Made by a program: the position numbers and the translations under genes. Positions 1 to 7,486 of a stretch of DNA of 35,330 bases are shown here, piece by piece. This stretch comes from Actinomadura sp. CNU-125 (GTDB lineage: Bacteria; Actinomycetota; Actinomycetes; Streptosporangiales; Streptosporangiaceae), in contig NZ_MKJY01000580.1 in NCBI RefSeq assembly GCF_001942465.1, forward strand, positions 1 to 35,330, written 5' to 3'. The notes beneath the pieces are model-generated. The model was not told the DNA's origin and did not search any database. It worked only from the letters and a program-made list of their open reading frames with translations. The number at the start of each line of letters is the position of its first letter. Within the stretch, counting starts at the first letter, position 1.

Positions 1-111
1 GCCGACAAGCACAAACGCGTCAACCTCCTCAACTGGGACGGCAAGGGCGCGCCCGCCGGGCTGTTCCCGCCCCGCGAGGACGACGACCCCGGAACGGAGC
101 CCAAGCCGTGA
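1..111 (+). CDS. narH: Respiratory nitrate reductase beta subunit, 3' end only
   Basis: Frame 1 is open from the window edge to TGA at 109-111 and gives 36 residues. They include HKRVNLLNWDGKG and a GLFPP segment, which I recognise as the C-terminus of NarH, the iron-sulphur electron-transfer subunit of the membrane-bound nitrate reductase. The family assignment rests on this tail plus the immediately downstream narJ and narI. The stop overlaps the GTG start of narJ in the string GTGA, so the two are translationally coupled. The rest of narH and presumably narG lie upstream of the window. Confidence 0.8.
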   Translation, partial: ADKHKRVNLLNWDGKGAPAGLFPPREDDDPGTEPKP

Positions 112-782
112 AGACGAAGGCCCCCGCCAGGCATGGCCTGAACGACATCCAGGCGGCGACGACCTGGCAGGTGGCGTCGCTGCTGCTCGGCTATCCGGAC
201 GACGGGCTGCTCGCGCGGCTTCCGATGCTGCGCCGGGCCGTACGGAACCTGCCCGCGTCCGTCGCCGAGCCCCTGGGCGCGGTCCTCGCCACTCTGGACG
301 AGACGTCGCCGCAGGCGCTCGCCGCCGACTTCGTGACGACGTTCGACCAGCGCAAGCGCTCCTGCCCCTACCTGACGTACTTCGCCTGCGGCGACACCCG
401 GAAGCGGGGCATGGCGCTGCTGCGGTTCAAGCAGGCGTACGACGCGGCCGGGCTCGTCCTGGACGGGGAGCTGCCGGACCACCTCGCGGTCGTGCTGGAG
501 TTCGGCGCGACCGCGGACCTCGCGGAGGCCCGGCGGCTGCTACTGGAGCATCGCGCCGGCGTGGAGCTGCTGCGGCTGGCCCTCACCGAGGCGGGGTCGC
601 CGTGGACCGGCGTCCTGGACGCGGTCTCGGCGACGCTCCCGCCGCTCTCCGGCGACATCGAGGACGCCGTCGCCCGGCTGGCGGCCGAGGGGCCGCCCGA
701 GGAGCAGGTCGGCCTCGCCCCGTACGGGATCGGGTCGGGTCCCGTCTTCCTGCCCGATCCCGTACTGGAGGCCCGCTCATGA
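108..782 (+). CDS. narJ: Nitrate reductase molybdenum cofactor assembly chaperone NarJ
   Basis: The 224-residue protein has the usual NarJ/TorD length. It carries the family signature around residues 79-101 (FDQRKRSCPYLTYF followed by a GDTRKRG segment) and the ELPDHLAVVLEF helix at about 121-132. NarJ is a cytoplasmic chaperone that binds the apo catalytic subunit NarG, allows molybdopterin cofactor insertion, and is not part of the final enzyme. The GTG start at 108 overlaps the narH stop and the TGA at 780-782 overlaps the ATG of narI, so narH-narJ-narI are tightly coupled. No separate promoter is visible. Confidence 0.93.
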   Translation: MKTKAPARHGLNDIQAATTWQVASLLLGYPDDGLLARLPMLRRAVRNLPASVAEPLGAVLATLDETSPQALAADFVTTFDQRKRSCPYLTYFACGDTRKRGMALLRFKQAYDAAGLVLDGELPDHLAVVLEFGATADLAEARRLLLEHRAGVELLRLALTEAGSPWTGVLDAVSATLPPLSGDIEDAVARLAAEGPPEEQVGLAPYGIGSGPVFLPDPVLEARS

Positions 783-1564
783 CCGTCCACTCTCCGGTCC
801 ACTCCCCCGTCGTCGCGGCACCGGACGGGGGGCAGGCGGGCGTCGGGGGCGTCCTGCTGTGGGTCGCGCTGCCGTACGTCGCCATCGCGATCTTCGTCCT
901 CGGGCACGTCTGGCGGTACCGGTACGACAAGTTCGGGTGGACGACGCGCTCGTCGCAGCTCTACGAGCGGCGGCTGCTGCGGATCGGCAGCCCGCTGTTC
1001 CACTTCGGCATCCTGATGGTGGCGTTCGGCCACGTCGGCGGGCTGGTGATCCCGAACGGGTGGACCGAGGCCGCCGGGATCACCGAGCACATGTACCACG
1101 TCGTCGCCGTGTCGCTCGGGACCGTCGCGGGGGTCTGCACCCTGGCGGGCCTGGCGATCCTGATCTACCGGCGCCGCACGGTCGGCCCGGTGTTCTCCGC
1201 GACCACCCGCAACGACAAGCTCATGTACGCGGTCCTCGCGGGGACGATCGTGCTCGGCCTGGCCGCCACCGTCGTCGCGAACATCGTCGGCGGCGGTTAC
1301 GACTACCGCGAGTCGGTGTCCCCGTGGTTCCGGTCGATCTTCTACCTGCGGCCCGATCCGGACCTGATGACGGGCGTCCCGATCCTGTTCCAGTTGCACG
1401 CCCTCAGCGCGCTCCTGCTGTTCTCCATCTGGCCGTTCACCCGGCTGGTGCACATGCTGACCGCGCCCATCGGCTACGTGACGCGCCCCTACATCGTGTA
1501 CCGCAGCCGGGACGAGCAGCTGGGGGCGCTCCCGCCCCGCAGGGGATGGGAGCGGACGCCCTGA
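779..1564 (+). CDS. narI: Nitrate reductase gamma subunit (cytochrome b) NarI
   Basis: This 261-residue membrane protein has five hydrophobic segments and matches the usual NarI length of about 225-260. NarI is the dihaem cytochrome b that takes electrons from menaquinol and passes them to NarH. Candidate haem-ligand histidines sit in the expected pairs: His75 (LFHFG) and His85 (FGHVGG) in one helix region, His207 (FQLHALSA) and His225 (TRLVHM) in a later one. The ATG at 779 overlaps the narJ stop (ATGA). A longer reading upstream of this ATG would be a shadow of narJ. The first 24 residues contain an unusual VHSPVHSP repeat before the first membrane span. The gene converges on the minus-strand gene ending at 1590. 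Confidence 0.94.
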   Translation: MTVHSPVHSPVVAAPDGGQAGVGGVLLWVALPYVAIAIFVLGHVWRYRYDKFGWTTRSSQLYERRLLRIGSPLFHFGILMVAFGHVGGLVIPNGWTEAAGITEHMYHVVAVSLGTVAGVCTLAGLAILIYRRRTVGPVFSATTRNDKLMYAVLAGTIVLGLAATVVANIVGGGYDYRESVSPWFRSIFYLRPDPDLMTGVPILFQLHALSALLLFSIWPFTRLVHMLTAPIGYVTRPYIVYRSRDEQLGALPPRRGWERTP

Positions 1565-1589
1565 GGCCGTCCGCCACGACGCCCCCTCG

Positions 1590-2057
1590 TCATTCGGCGC
1601 TCCGCGCCGGGTGGTGAGGGGGCTTTCCGTCGTCGGGCGCCGGGGCGCCGGCGCCGCGGATGCGGCGGCCGGTGACGAGGTCGGAGCGGATGCGGATGAA
1701 GACGTCGCGGGTGCCCGGCGCCCAGCTGTGCAGCGGCAGCGCCTCCAGCGCGGCGAGCTGGCGGGGGGCGGTGACGCGCCGGGCGCGGCCGACGACGACC
1801 ACCGACCAGCCCGTCCGGGCGGTGATGTCGAAGTCGTCGATCTCGAACGCGACGACGGTGTCGGCGGCGGCCGTGGCGAGCCTGGACGTCCGGGACGTCT
1901 TGAACACGATGTCGCGGCCGCCGACGACGAAGTTGACCGGCTGCACGGCGGGCAGCGCCTGGTGCGTGAAGACGACCCGTCCGATCACCGCGCGGGCGAG
2001 GAGGGCGCGGCACTCGTCCTCGTCGAGGATCTCCAGGCCGCTCTGATCGAACTCCAT
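1590..2057 (-). CDS. Pyridoxamine 5'-phosphate oxidase-fold (split-barrel flavin) protein
   Basis: The 155-residue protein begins MEFDQSGLEILDEDEC. It has the split-barrel FMN-binding pattern of small PPOX-like proteins: IGRVVFTHQALPAVQPVNFV, then IVFKTSRTSRL, then VVAFEIDDFD, then a GWSVVVVGRARRV strand. Relatives bind FMN, F420 or haem, and their substrates are mostly unknown. The same reading frame stays open into the upstream radical SAM gene, but that apparent fusion arises from frameshifts there. The radical SAM stop is at 2090-2092 and this ATG is the natural start. A DosR-type palindrome lies 36 bp upstream at 2093-2106, so the gene may have its own hypoxia-responsive promoter. In Mycobacterium tuberculosis, similar proteins belong to the DosR regulon. 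The link here is inferred. Confidence 0.85.
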   Translation of the reverse strand: MEFDQSGLEILDEDECRALLARAVIGRVVFTHQALPAVQPVNFVVGGRDIVFKTSRTSRLATAAADTVVAFEIDDFDITARTGWSVVVVGRARRVTAPRQLAALEALPLHSWAPGTRDVFIRIRSDLVTGRRIRGAGAPAPDDGKPPHHPARSAE

Positions 2058-2089
2058 GGCCCCACATTGCCGCAGCGGCGGCGGCCGCG

Positions 2090-3272
2090 TTAGGGACGAA
2101 GGTCCCGGGTGTAGGGCGCGAGTTCGTCCTGGTGGGGGAAGGTGCCGGGGACGTAGGCGCACCAGGGGTCCTCGCCGTACGGGTCCCCGGACACCGCCAG
2201 GGCGCGCGAGCGCGAGCCCCGCGACAGGGACGGAACTCGCAGGCGCGCACCGTCCGGTCAGGTTGCCGGGGTCGCGGAGGCCGACGAACAGCGGCGAGTC
2301 CCGGTAGACGCCGGTGAGGCGGTCGCGGCGGACGTCGCCCGCCGAGGCGGGCAGGAAGCCGCTGGGGTGGACGCCGCCCGTGTGGGAGACGAAGACGAAC
2401 CCGCGCGCGGAGTTGACGTCCATGGGCGGGCGGCGGGCCCGCCGCACCGGGAGATCGAGTTCGGTGAGCCGGTCCCGCAGGGTCTTGTACAGCGGTCCCA
2501 GGCCCAGCGCCGCCACGTGGTCGTCCCCGTGCCGCCGCAGGATCTCGCGCTGGACGGCGACGCGGCGGAAGTGGTGCGCCTCGGTGGTCCGCGCGGGAAC
2601 GTGGGCCCCGGCGTCGTAGACGAAGTTGAGGACGTCCTCCACCTGGTCCGCGGAGAGCCCGGGCAGCGTCTTGCCGCGGCCGGTCGGGACGAGCAGGAAC
2701 GCGCTCCACGTGAGCGCGCCCATCTCGTGGACGACGCGGACGATCTCCGGCAGGTCGGTCATGTTGTGCCCGGTGACGGTCGTGTTGATCTGCACCTTGA
2801 GGCCGAGGTCGCGGGCCGCCCGCCAGGCGTCCAGGGTCCAGCGGTAGACGCCGGGGGTGGCGCGGAAGGTGTCGTGGACGCGTGCGTCCGAGCCGTCCAG
2901 GCTGAGCGAGACGGCGCGCGCGCCCGCGTCCTTCAGCCCGGCCAGGCCCGCCTCGGTGAGGGTGGGCGTGCCGGACGGCGACACCGCGACCGGCAGGCCG
3001 AGGGCGGTGCCGTGCCGCACCAGGTCGAACAGGTCGGGCCGCTGGAACGGGTCGCCGCCGGTGATGACGAACAGCGGCGGCGGGGTGCCGAACTCGGCGA
3101 CCTGCGCCATGAGGTCGCGGGCCTCGGCGGTGCCGAGCTCGCCCGGGTCGCGGTCCGGTCTGGCCTCGGCGCGGCAGTGCACGCACGCCAGCGGGCACGC
3201 CCGCGTCGCCTCCCAGATGACGATGAACGGCCGGTCGGCGGTGTCGTGGCGGGGTGCTCGTATCTGTCTCAT
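2090..3272 (-). pseudogene. Radical SAM/SPASM-type protein, interrupted by two frameshifts near its C-terminus
   Basis: The N-terminal 340 residues are a clear radical SAM domain, with the 4Fe-4S motif CPLACVHC at about residues 26-33, a TGGDPF glycine motif and a SLSLDG strand. They resemble the TIGR04053-like family of haem-biosynthesis-related radical SAM proteins. The C-terminal second-cluster region (GNLTGRC, then ACEFR, then a DPYGEDPWCAYVPGTFPHQ stretch ending at TAA 2090-2092) is only recovered by changing frame twice, near 2245 and near 2228. Both sites look like loss of one base in a G or C run. Restoring both gives a 394-residue protein. The ATG at 3272 has GAGGCGG upstream and sits 7 nt after the stop of the nitronate monooxygenase gene, implying coupling. 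It could be intact in the organism. Substrate unknown. Confidence 0.78.
2093..2106. promoter_or_regulatory. DosR/DevR-type box upstream of the PPOX-like gene
   Basis: The sequence GGGACGAAGGTCCC is a palindrome of GGGAC and GTCCC arms around a 4-bp spacer. It fits the core of the mycobacterial DosR box and of related actinobacterial boxes. It lies 36 bp before the ATG of the PPOX-like gene and starts at the stop codon of the radical SAM gene. An identical 14-mer stands before the nitroreductase at 5811-5824. The assignment is by motif. No DosR gene is in the window. Confidence 0.6.
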
Positions 3273-3279
3273 GTCCGCC

Positions 3280-4712
3280 TCATGCGTCCATCAGGTAGTC
3301 GACGGCGTCGGCGGCGGAGTAGTCGCCGCCGTTCGCGCGCAGGAGGTCGGGGAGGAAACCGAGGTCCTGGCCGAGGGTCGGCATGGGCGGCTCGGCGTAG
3401 CCGTCCGGCCGGTGCTGGCCGAGGCCGATGTTCGCGACGAGCGCGTTGCACAGGCAGCGGCGGCCCGCGGTGTCCTCGATCGTCCCGCCCTTGCGGACGT
3501 AGGCGTCGACGGGTTCGGCGGGGCAGCGGAAGCCGACCGAGCCGTTCTCCTTCAGGTAAGGGGTGCGCAGGTAGCTCAGGTCGCACAGCCTGGTCCGCTC
3601 CCGGTAGACCTCGTCGTCGGAGAGCGTTCCGGGCAGTTCGGCGACCTTGAACGGGAACCCGGCCGGTGACGCGCGGGGGTCGTTGCGCACCCGCAGGTCG
3701 CCGTCCAGCGCCCGCGCGACGATCCGTCGCCGCAGCTCCGGGTCCAGGCCCGACTCGCGGCACAGCGCGAAAACGCTCCCGGCCTGGATCCCGGCGGCGC
3801 CCGCCGCGCGCGCCTCCGCCAGGGCGCCCGGCCGGGCGAACCCGCCCGCCAGCCAGAACGGCAGGCCGAGTCGGGCGACCTTCGCCGGGTCGATCCGGTC
3901 GCGCCGCCCGTAGATCGGCTCGCCGCGGTCGTCCAGGTTCGGCGCCCGCGCGGCGGCGCGCTGTGCCCGCCCGCCACCGGCGTCTCGAGGACGAACCCGT
4001 CCGGGCGGGTGGCGGGCGTCCGGTGCAGGTACACGGCCAGAACGGGCGAGGAGACGATCGCGAGGAACCGCGGCCGCGGCACGTCCGCGGCGGGGCCGCC
4101 GAGCGCCGCCGGGTCGAACGTGAGCTCGCGGCCCTCGGCGGCTCCGGCGACGGTCACCGTCAGGCGGCCGGGGACCCCGGCGGCCAGCGCGTCCAGCAGC
4201 GCCGGGATCTCGCTGGGAATGCCCGCCCCCATCAGGACGTCGTCCACCCCGGCGAGCATCGCGCCGTAGACGGCCGCCGGGGTGGCGAGCTGGATCTTCT
4301 CCAGGTAGTTGATCCCGACGGGGCCGTCGTGTCCCTCCTTGGCGAGCCAGACCTCGGCGAAGTTCCCGGCGACGGTCAGCTCGTCCCGTGTCCTGTTGGG
4401 GATCAGGCCGAGTTTGGGCACCGGCCGGAAACGCTCCCCCGGTTCGATGCCGCCGGGGACGAAGTAGCGCCGCAGGATCCGCTCGGCGGCGTCCCGCAAC
4501 GGGAAGCGGGCGAGCGCGCGCCGCAGGTGGCCGCCCTCGTCCCCGGCTTGGAGCCCCCGCGCGAGCAGGGCGTCCAGCGCCACCCCGGACACCACGCCGA
4601 GCTGTCCCGTCCGGGCGACTGCGCGGGCCAGCCGCCATCCCGACACGCCCGCGCCCATGCCGCCCTGGACGATGCGCGGCGGCTCGGACAGCGGTGAACC
4701 GGCGACGGTCAT
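3280..4712 (-). pseudogene. Nitronate monooxygenase / 2-nitropropane dioxygenase-like protein, one frameshift
   Basis: The N-terminal part (IVQGGMGAGVSGWRLARAVA, GVVSGVALDALL) and a PVAGGHSAPPRG loop in one frame, continued by LPFWLAGGFARPGALAEA and AGIQAGSVFALC in the next frame, make up an FMN-dependent TIM barrel of the nitronate monooxygenase family. Members oxidise nitronates, and some are enoyl-reductase-like. The two halves are joined by a one-base loss near 3941-3950. Changing GGG to GGGG gives RGAPNLDD and a 477-residue protein. A cysteine-bearing C-terminal extension (GRRCLCNALVANIG) follows the barrel. The start is the ATG at 4712, 47 bp after the nitroreductase stop. The gene is probably in one transcript with the nitroreductase and the radical SAM gene. 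Confidence 0.8.
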
Positions 4713-4759
4713 GGTCGGCCTCTCAGATCGAAGGTGCGCCGTGCAGCGGACGGTCGTCC

Positions 4760-5746
4760 TCATGCCGGGCTCGCGGTGCGGGTCAGGACTTCGCGGTAGG
4801 GCCGCCGGGGCGCGCCGGGGACCGGCGGCCCGTATCCCAGCCGGACGATCGCCTGGATGTGCCCGGTCGTGCCGGTGCGCGTCCCGACGCACATGTCCAT
4901 GGGCTGCGACAGCAGCGACGCCGACACGCGGTGCCGTTCGGCGGTCAGCAGCACCCGCTGCAGGGCCTGCCCGGCGCGCAGCCAGTCCCGCGGGCCGTCG
5001 CCGCTGGTGAGCAGGACGCCGAGCTGCGGGCGGGCGGCGAAGTCGTCGACCGGGCGGCCGGTCTCGGGCCCGGCGAGGCCGAAGTCGCGCATGGGCACGC
5101 CGCGGCCGCTCGGGCGGGGGCCGAAGGCGTACCGGGGGACGCCGTCGCCGCGGGCGCGCAGGGACGTCCAGCGCTCCAGCTCGGCGAGGTACCCGGCGTC
5201 GGCGGTCAGCCGCTCGTCCGCGGCCCGCAGGACGCTGAGCAGGTACGCCGTCGTCTGCGGGCTCGGCAGTTGCAGCAGCACCCCTTCGGCCCGCGCGGCC
5301 GCCGCCAGCGCGCAGCGGACCGGCGTCGGCACCTGGCGCCGGCCGAACGGGCGCCGGTTGCTGCGCCGGTGCGGGATCCGCGCGTACAGCTCGGCCTGCT
5401 CCAGCGACGGCATGGGCGCGGGTTCCGCCGCCACGGACGCCAGCAGGGTCCCGCCGGGCCCGTCCGGCCCGTCCGGCCCGTCCGGGAACGGGCGGACCAG
5501 CGGCCGGTGCCCGGTCATCCGGATCGCCAGCCGCAGGTTGAGCAGCGCGGCCCCGCAGCTGATGTGCAGGGCGCGACCGCGCGGGTCGATGACGTCCAGG
5601 CGGCGGTCCGGGTCGGCGTGCAGGTCCATGACCTCGCTGCCGTCGAGCCGGAAACGCCAGGGCTGGGTGTTGTGCACGGACGGCGCCGCGACGGCCGCCG
5701 TGATCAGGCGGCGGACGCCGACGTGCGTCCCGAACGGATGAGGCAC
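4760..5746 (-). CDS. Acg-like putative nitroreductase
   Basis: The 328-residue protein has the features of the Acg family (Rv2032/Rv3131-type nitroreductase fold): an early AAVAAPSVHNTQPWRF flavin-binding region, RALHISCGAALLNLRLA, an RIPHRRSNRRPF segment, and a late QPMDMCVGT region with IVRLGYG. Such proteins bind FMN, and several are DosR-regulated dormancy proteins whose substrates are unclear. I chose the GTG at 5746 because GGAGGT lies 6 nt upstream. An in-frame GTG at 5776 would add ten residues without such a site. A PDGPDGPDG loop is encoded by three exact 9-bp repeats. Downstream lie the nitronate monooxygenase and radical SAM genes, and upstream a DosR-type box. Confidence 0.87.
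   Translation of the reverse strand: MPHPFGTHVGVRRLITAAVAAPSVHNTQPWRFRLDGSEVMDLHADPDRRLDVIDPRGRALHISCGAALLNLRLAIRMTGHRPLVRPFPDGPDGPDGPGGTLLASVAAEPAPMPSLEQAELYARIPHRRSNRRPFGRRQVPTPVRCALAAAARAEGVLLQLPSPQTTAYLLSVLRAADERLTADAGYLAELERWTSLRARGDGVPRYAFGPRPSGRGVPMRDFGLAGPETGRPVDDFAARPQLGVLLTSGDGPRDWLRAGQALQRVLLTAERHRVSASLLSQPMDMCVGTRTGTTGHIQAIVRLGYGPPVPGAPRRPYREVLTRTASPA
5459..5485. repeat. Three exact 9-bp tandem repeats inside the nitroreductase gene
   Basis: The unit CCCGTCCGG occurs three times in a row and encodes a Gly-Pro-Asp repeat on the minus strand. Because the unit is a multiple of three bases, copy-number change would lengthen or shorten a surface loop without breaking the frame. Confidence 0.85.
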
Positions 5747-5810
5747 GGCCCTACCTCCACATGCTGCCACTGACACGCATCAGGCTTCCGGTAACGGAGG
5801 CGGCGTCCCA

Positions 5811-5844
5811 GGGACGAAGGTCCCGCGGGCGGGGGACCTAGGGC
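5811..5844. promoter_or_regulatory. DosR/DevR-type box(es) upstream of the nitroreductase
   Basis: GGGACGAAGGTCCC at 5811-5824 is a perfect GGGAC-N4-GTCCC palindrome 65 bp before the chosen GTG start of the nitroreductase. A weaker second candidate, GGGGGACCTAGGGC, follows at 5831-5844. Paired sites are common in DosR promoters. The same 14-mer recurs at 2093-2106. The identification is by motif, and binding is inferred. Confidence 0.6.
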
Positions 5845-5855
5845 AGCAGTGCGAT

Positions 5856-5877
5856 CCCCGCCCGGCCGGGGGCGGGG
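5856..5877 (-). terminator. GC hairpin after the SnoaL-like gene
   Basis: CCCCGCCC (5856-5863) and GGGCGGGG (5870-5877) form an 8-bp perfect stem around a 6-nt loop. It begins 9 nt downstream of the SnoaL-like stop codon on the minus strand. There is no clear U tract, as is usual in high-GC actinobacteria. It separates that gene from the DosR-type promoter beyond. Confidence 0.5.
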
Positions 5878-5885
5878 TCCGGCGG

Positions 5886-6296
5886 TCAGGGGGCCGGTTC
5901 GGTCATGTCCAGGCGCAGGCGGGTCAGAGTCGTGGTCTTGATCCGCCAGGTGCCGCCGGTCTTCTCGTAGGTCTCGTGGTAGTGGCCGAAGCCGATCAGC
6001 TCGCCGCCGCCCGCCCAGCGGATTCGGTCCTCCATGGCCCAGATCCCGGTGGCGGTGGAGGGAGAGGTGAGGGTGATCTCCGGCATGTGGCAGTGGTGCA
6101 CGGTCACGTGGTCGGCGAGGTGTTCGCGGAGGAAGGTCATGAAGGCGTCGGCGCCGGTGATGACGCCGCCGCCCGAGCCGGTCGTGTCCACCACCGCGTC
6201 GTCGGCGAAGATCGGGCGCATGCCGTCCCAGTCCTTGGTGTCCAGGGTCCGGCAGTAACGGGCCTTGAGCCGCTTGAGGGCCTCGATGTCGTCCAC
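5886..6296 (-). CDS. SnoaL-like / NTF2-fold polyketide cyclase-type protein
   Basis: The 136-residue protein has the layout of the SnoaL_4 group: an IEALKRLKARYCRTLDTKDW helix, MRPIFADDAVVD, a FMTFLREHLAD helix, VHHCHMPEI and a final TWRIKTTTLTRLRLD strand. Members serve as cyclases, isomerases or dehydratases on hydrophobic small molecules, including steroid-type substrates. The start is the GTG at 6296, preceded by GGAGG in the string just after the upstream stop (TGA at 6308-6310). Longer readings upstream are shadows of the dehydrogenase gene. It is 11 nt downstream of that gene and probably co-transcribed. The exact reaction cannot be told. Confidence 0.8.
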   Translation of the reverse strand: MDDIEALKRLKARYCRTLDTKDWDGMRPIFADDAVVDTTGSGGGVITGADAFMTFLREHLADHVTVHHCHMPEITLTSPSTATGIWAMEDRIRWAGGGELIGFGHYHETYEKTGGTWRIKTTTLTRLRLDMTEPAP

Positions 6297-6307
6297 CCGG
6301 CCCCTCC

Positions 6308-7375
6308 TCAGCGCCCGGCCGCGTGGCGGGACGACTGGGTGGGCAGGTCCGCGTAGGTCACGATGCCGGGACGTGCCGCCACCACGGCCGGGATCGCGTT
6401 GACCACGGGCATCGCGGTGATGACCGAGCCGATGGCGAGCATCTCGTCCAGGCTCATCGACGTCATGTCCTGCGGCAGCACCTCCACCCGCAGGTTCACC
6501 TGCGGGTGGCCGCGGACCTCGATCAGGTAGGCCATCGCGACGTCCCAGGCGGGATCGAGGTCGGGGGTCACGGTCCAGCGCACGTGCGCCTCGACGACGT
6601 CCGCGCCGCCCGCCGCGCCGATCCACCGGACGTCCAGCCCGGCGACGGTGCCTGCCTTCACCTCCCGTCCGGGGAGGTCGAGGTCCTTGGTCGCGTGCGC
6701 GAACCCGACCTCGCAGCGGACGTCGTCGAGCGCGGCGTCGAGGAGTTCGGCGAGGGCCTCGACGGCGTCGCCGAAGGGGGCCGTGGCCTCGCGGACGTCG
6801 TCGGCGTGGCCGGGGTCCCCGGCCGGGCGGCCCCAGCCGAGCCCGTCCTGGTTCGCGTCGCCCGCCCACATGCCGATGTCGAACGACTCGAACACCGTGA
6901 CGTGGTCGACCCGCCGGCAGACGCCGGAGGCGACCGCGGCGAGCTGGTCGGCGTAGCCGGGGTTGACGCCGCTGCCGAACAGGCTCGCGCCGCCCGCGCG
7001 GGCGGCGTCCTCCAGGGCGTCCCGAGCGGCGCGGCCGTAGGCGCGCCCGGTGAGGAACGAGGCGGTGGTGAGGACGTTGATCCCGGCCCGCAGCAGCCGC
7101 TCCAGGTGCTCGACGTCGGGATGCAGCGGCATGTACAGGACGCAGTCCGGCGCGAGCGCGATGATCGCTTCGACGTCGTCGGTCGCGCGGACGCCGAGCG
7201 GGCGGCCGAGCCCGGCGAGTTCACCGGCGTCCTTCCCCGCCTTCTCGGCGCCGTGGCAGTACAGGCCGACGAGTTCGAGGCCGGGGCGCTCCGCGACGGC
7301 CGCGAGGGACTGGCGCCCGACGTTGCCGGTCGTCCACTGCACCACGCGGATGGGACGGTCGGATGCGGTTTCCAC
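6308..7375 (-). CDS. Dihydrodipicolinate reductase-N-domain NAD(P)-dependent dehydrogenase
   Basis: The 355-residue protein opens with IRVVQWTTGNVGRQSLAAVA, a Rossmann nucleotide-binding turn. It continues through DCVLYMPLHPDVEHLERLL and FGSGVNPGYADQLA, which mark the DapB-N-like family annotated in actinobacteria as dihydrodipicolinate reductase or 2,4-diaminopentanoate dehydrogenase-like. These proteins are usually not DapB itself and often sit in lipid or steroid catabolic clusters. I chose the GTG at 7375 because GGGAGG is 5 nt upstream. An in-frame ATG at 7420 lacks a site. The gene is divergent from a TetR regulator whose operator TGACC-AC-GGTCA lies between them, so it is the probable target of that regulator. 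Confidence 0.82.
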   Translation of the reverse strand: METASDRPIRVVQWTTGNVGRQSLAAVAERPGLELVGLYCHGAEKAGKDAGELAGLGRPLGVRATDDVEAIIALAPDCVLYMPLHPDVEHLERLLRAGINVLTTASFLTGRAYGRAARDALEDAARAGGASLFGSGVNPGYADQLAAVASGVCRRVDHVTVFESFDIGMWAGDANQDGLGWGRPAGDPGHADDVREATAPFGDAVEALAELLDAALDDVRCEVGFAHATKDLDLPGREVKAGTVAGLDVRWIGAAGGADVVEAHVRWTVTPDLDPAWDVAMAYLIEVRGHPQVNLRVEVLPQDMTSMSLDEMLAIGSVITAMPVVNAIPAVVAARPGIVTYADLPTQSSRHAAGR

Positions 7376-7435
7376 GGTTGCCTCCCTGACCCGGCGCGCC
7401 CGGTGCGGGCGTCGCATCACCCTAGGCAGCGATGC

Positions 7436-7447
7436 TGACCACGGTCA
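7436..7447. promoter_or_regulatory. Candidate TetR operator, copy 1 (TGACCACGGTCA)
   Basis: A 12-bp perfect palindrome, TGACC-AC-GGTCA, within the larger shared string ATGCTGACCACGGTCA. It lies in the 110-bp gap between the divergent dehydrogenase and TetR genes. A second copy with the same flank is at 7518-7529. Position and duplication suggest an autoregulatory TetR site. Confidence 0.55.
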
Positions 7448-7472
7448 ACATTCTGGCGAGCACCACTTCCAA

Positions 7473-7486
7473 TAACATTGCGGGCA
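7473..7486 (+). promoter_or_regulatory. Candidate -10 element for leaderless TetR transcription
   Basis: TAACAT at 7473-7478 fits the actinobacterial TANNNT -10 pattern and ends 7 nt before the ATG at 7486. Transcription would then begin at or next to the start codon. No Shine-Dalgarno sequence is visible before that ATG, which agrees with a leaderless message. A -35 match is poor (TTCTGG at 7451-7456). Confidence 0.35.

Noticed and set aside
1590..3272. A single 560-residue radical SAM-PPOX fusion protein
   Set aside because: The linking stretch is low-quality sequence in the wrong frame. The proper radical SAM C-terminus with a TAA stop at 2090-2092 and an independent PPOX ATG at 2057 are both present.
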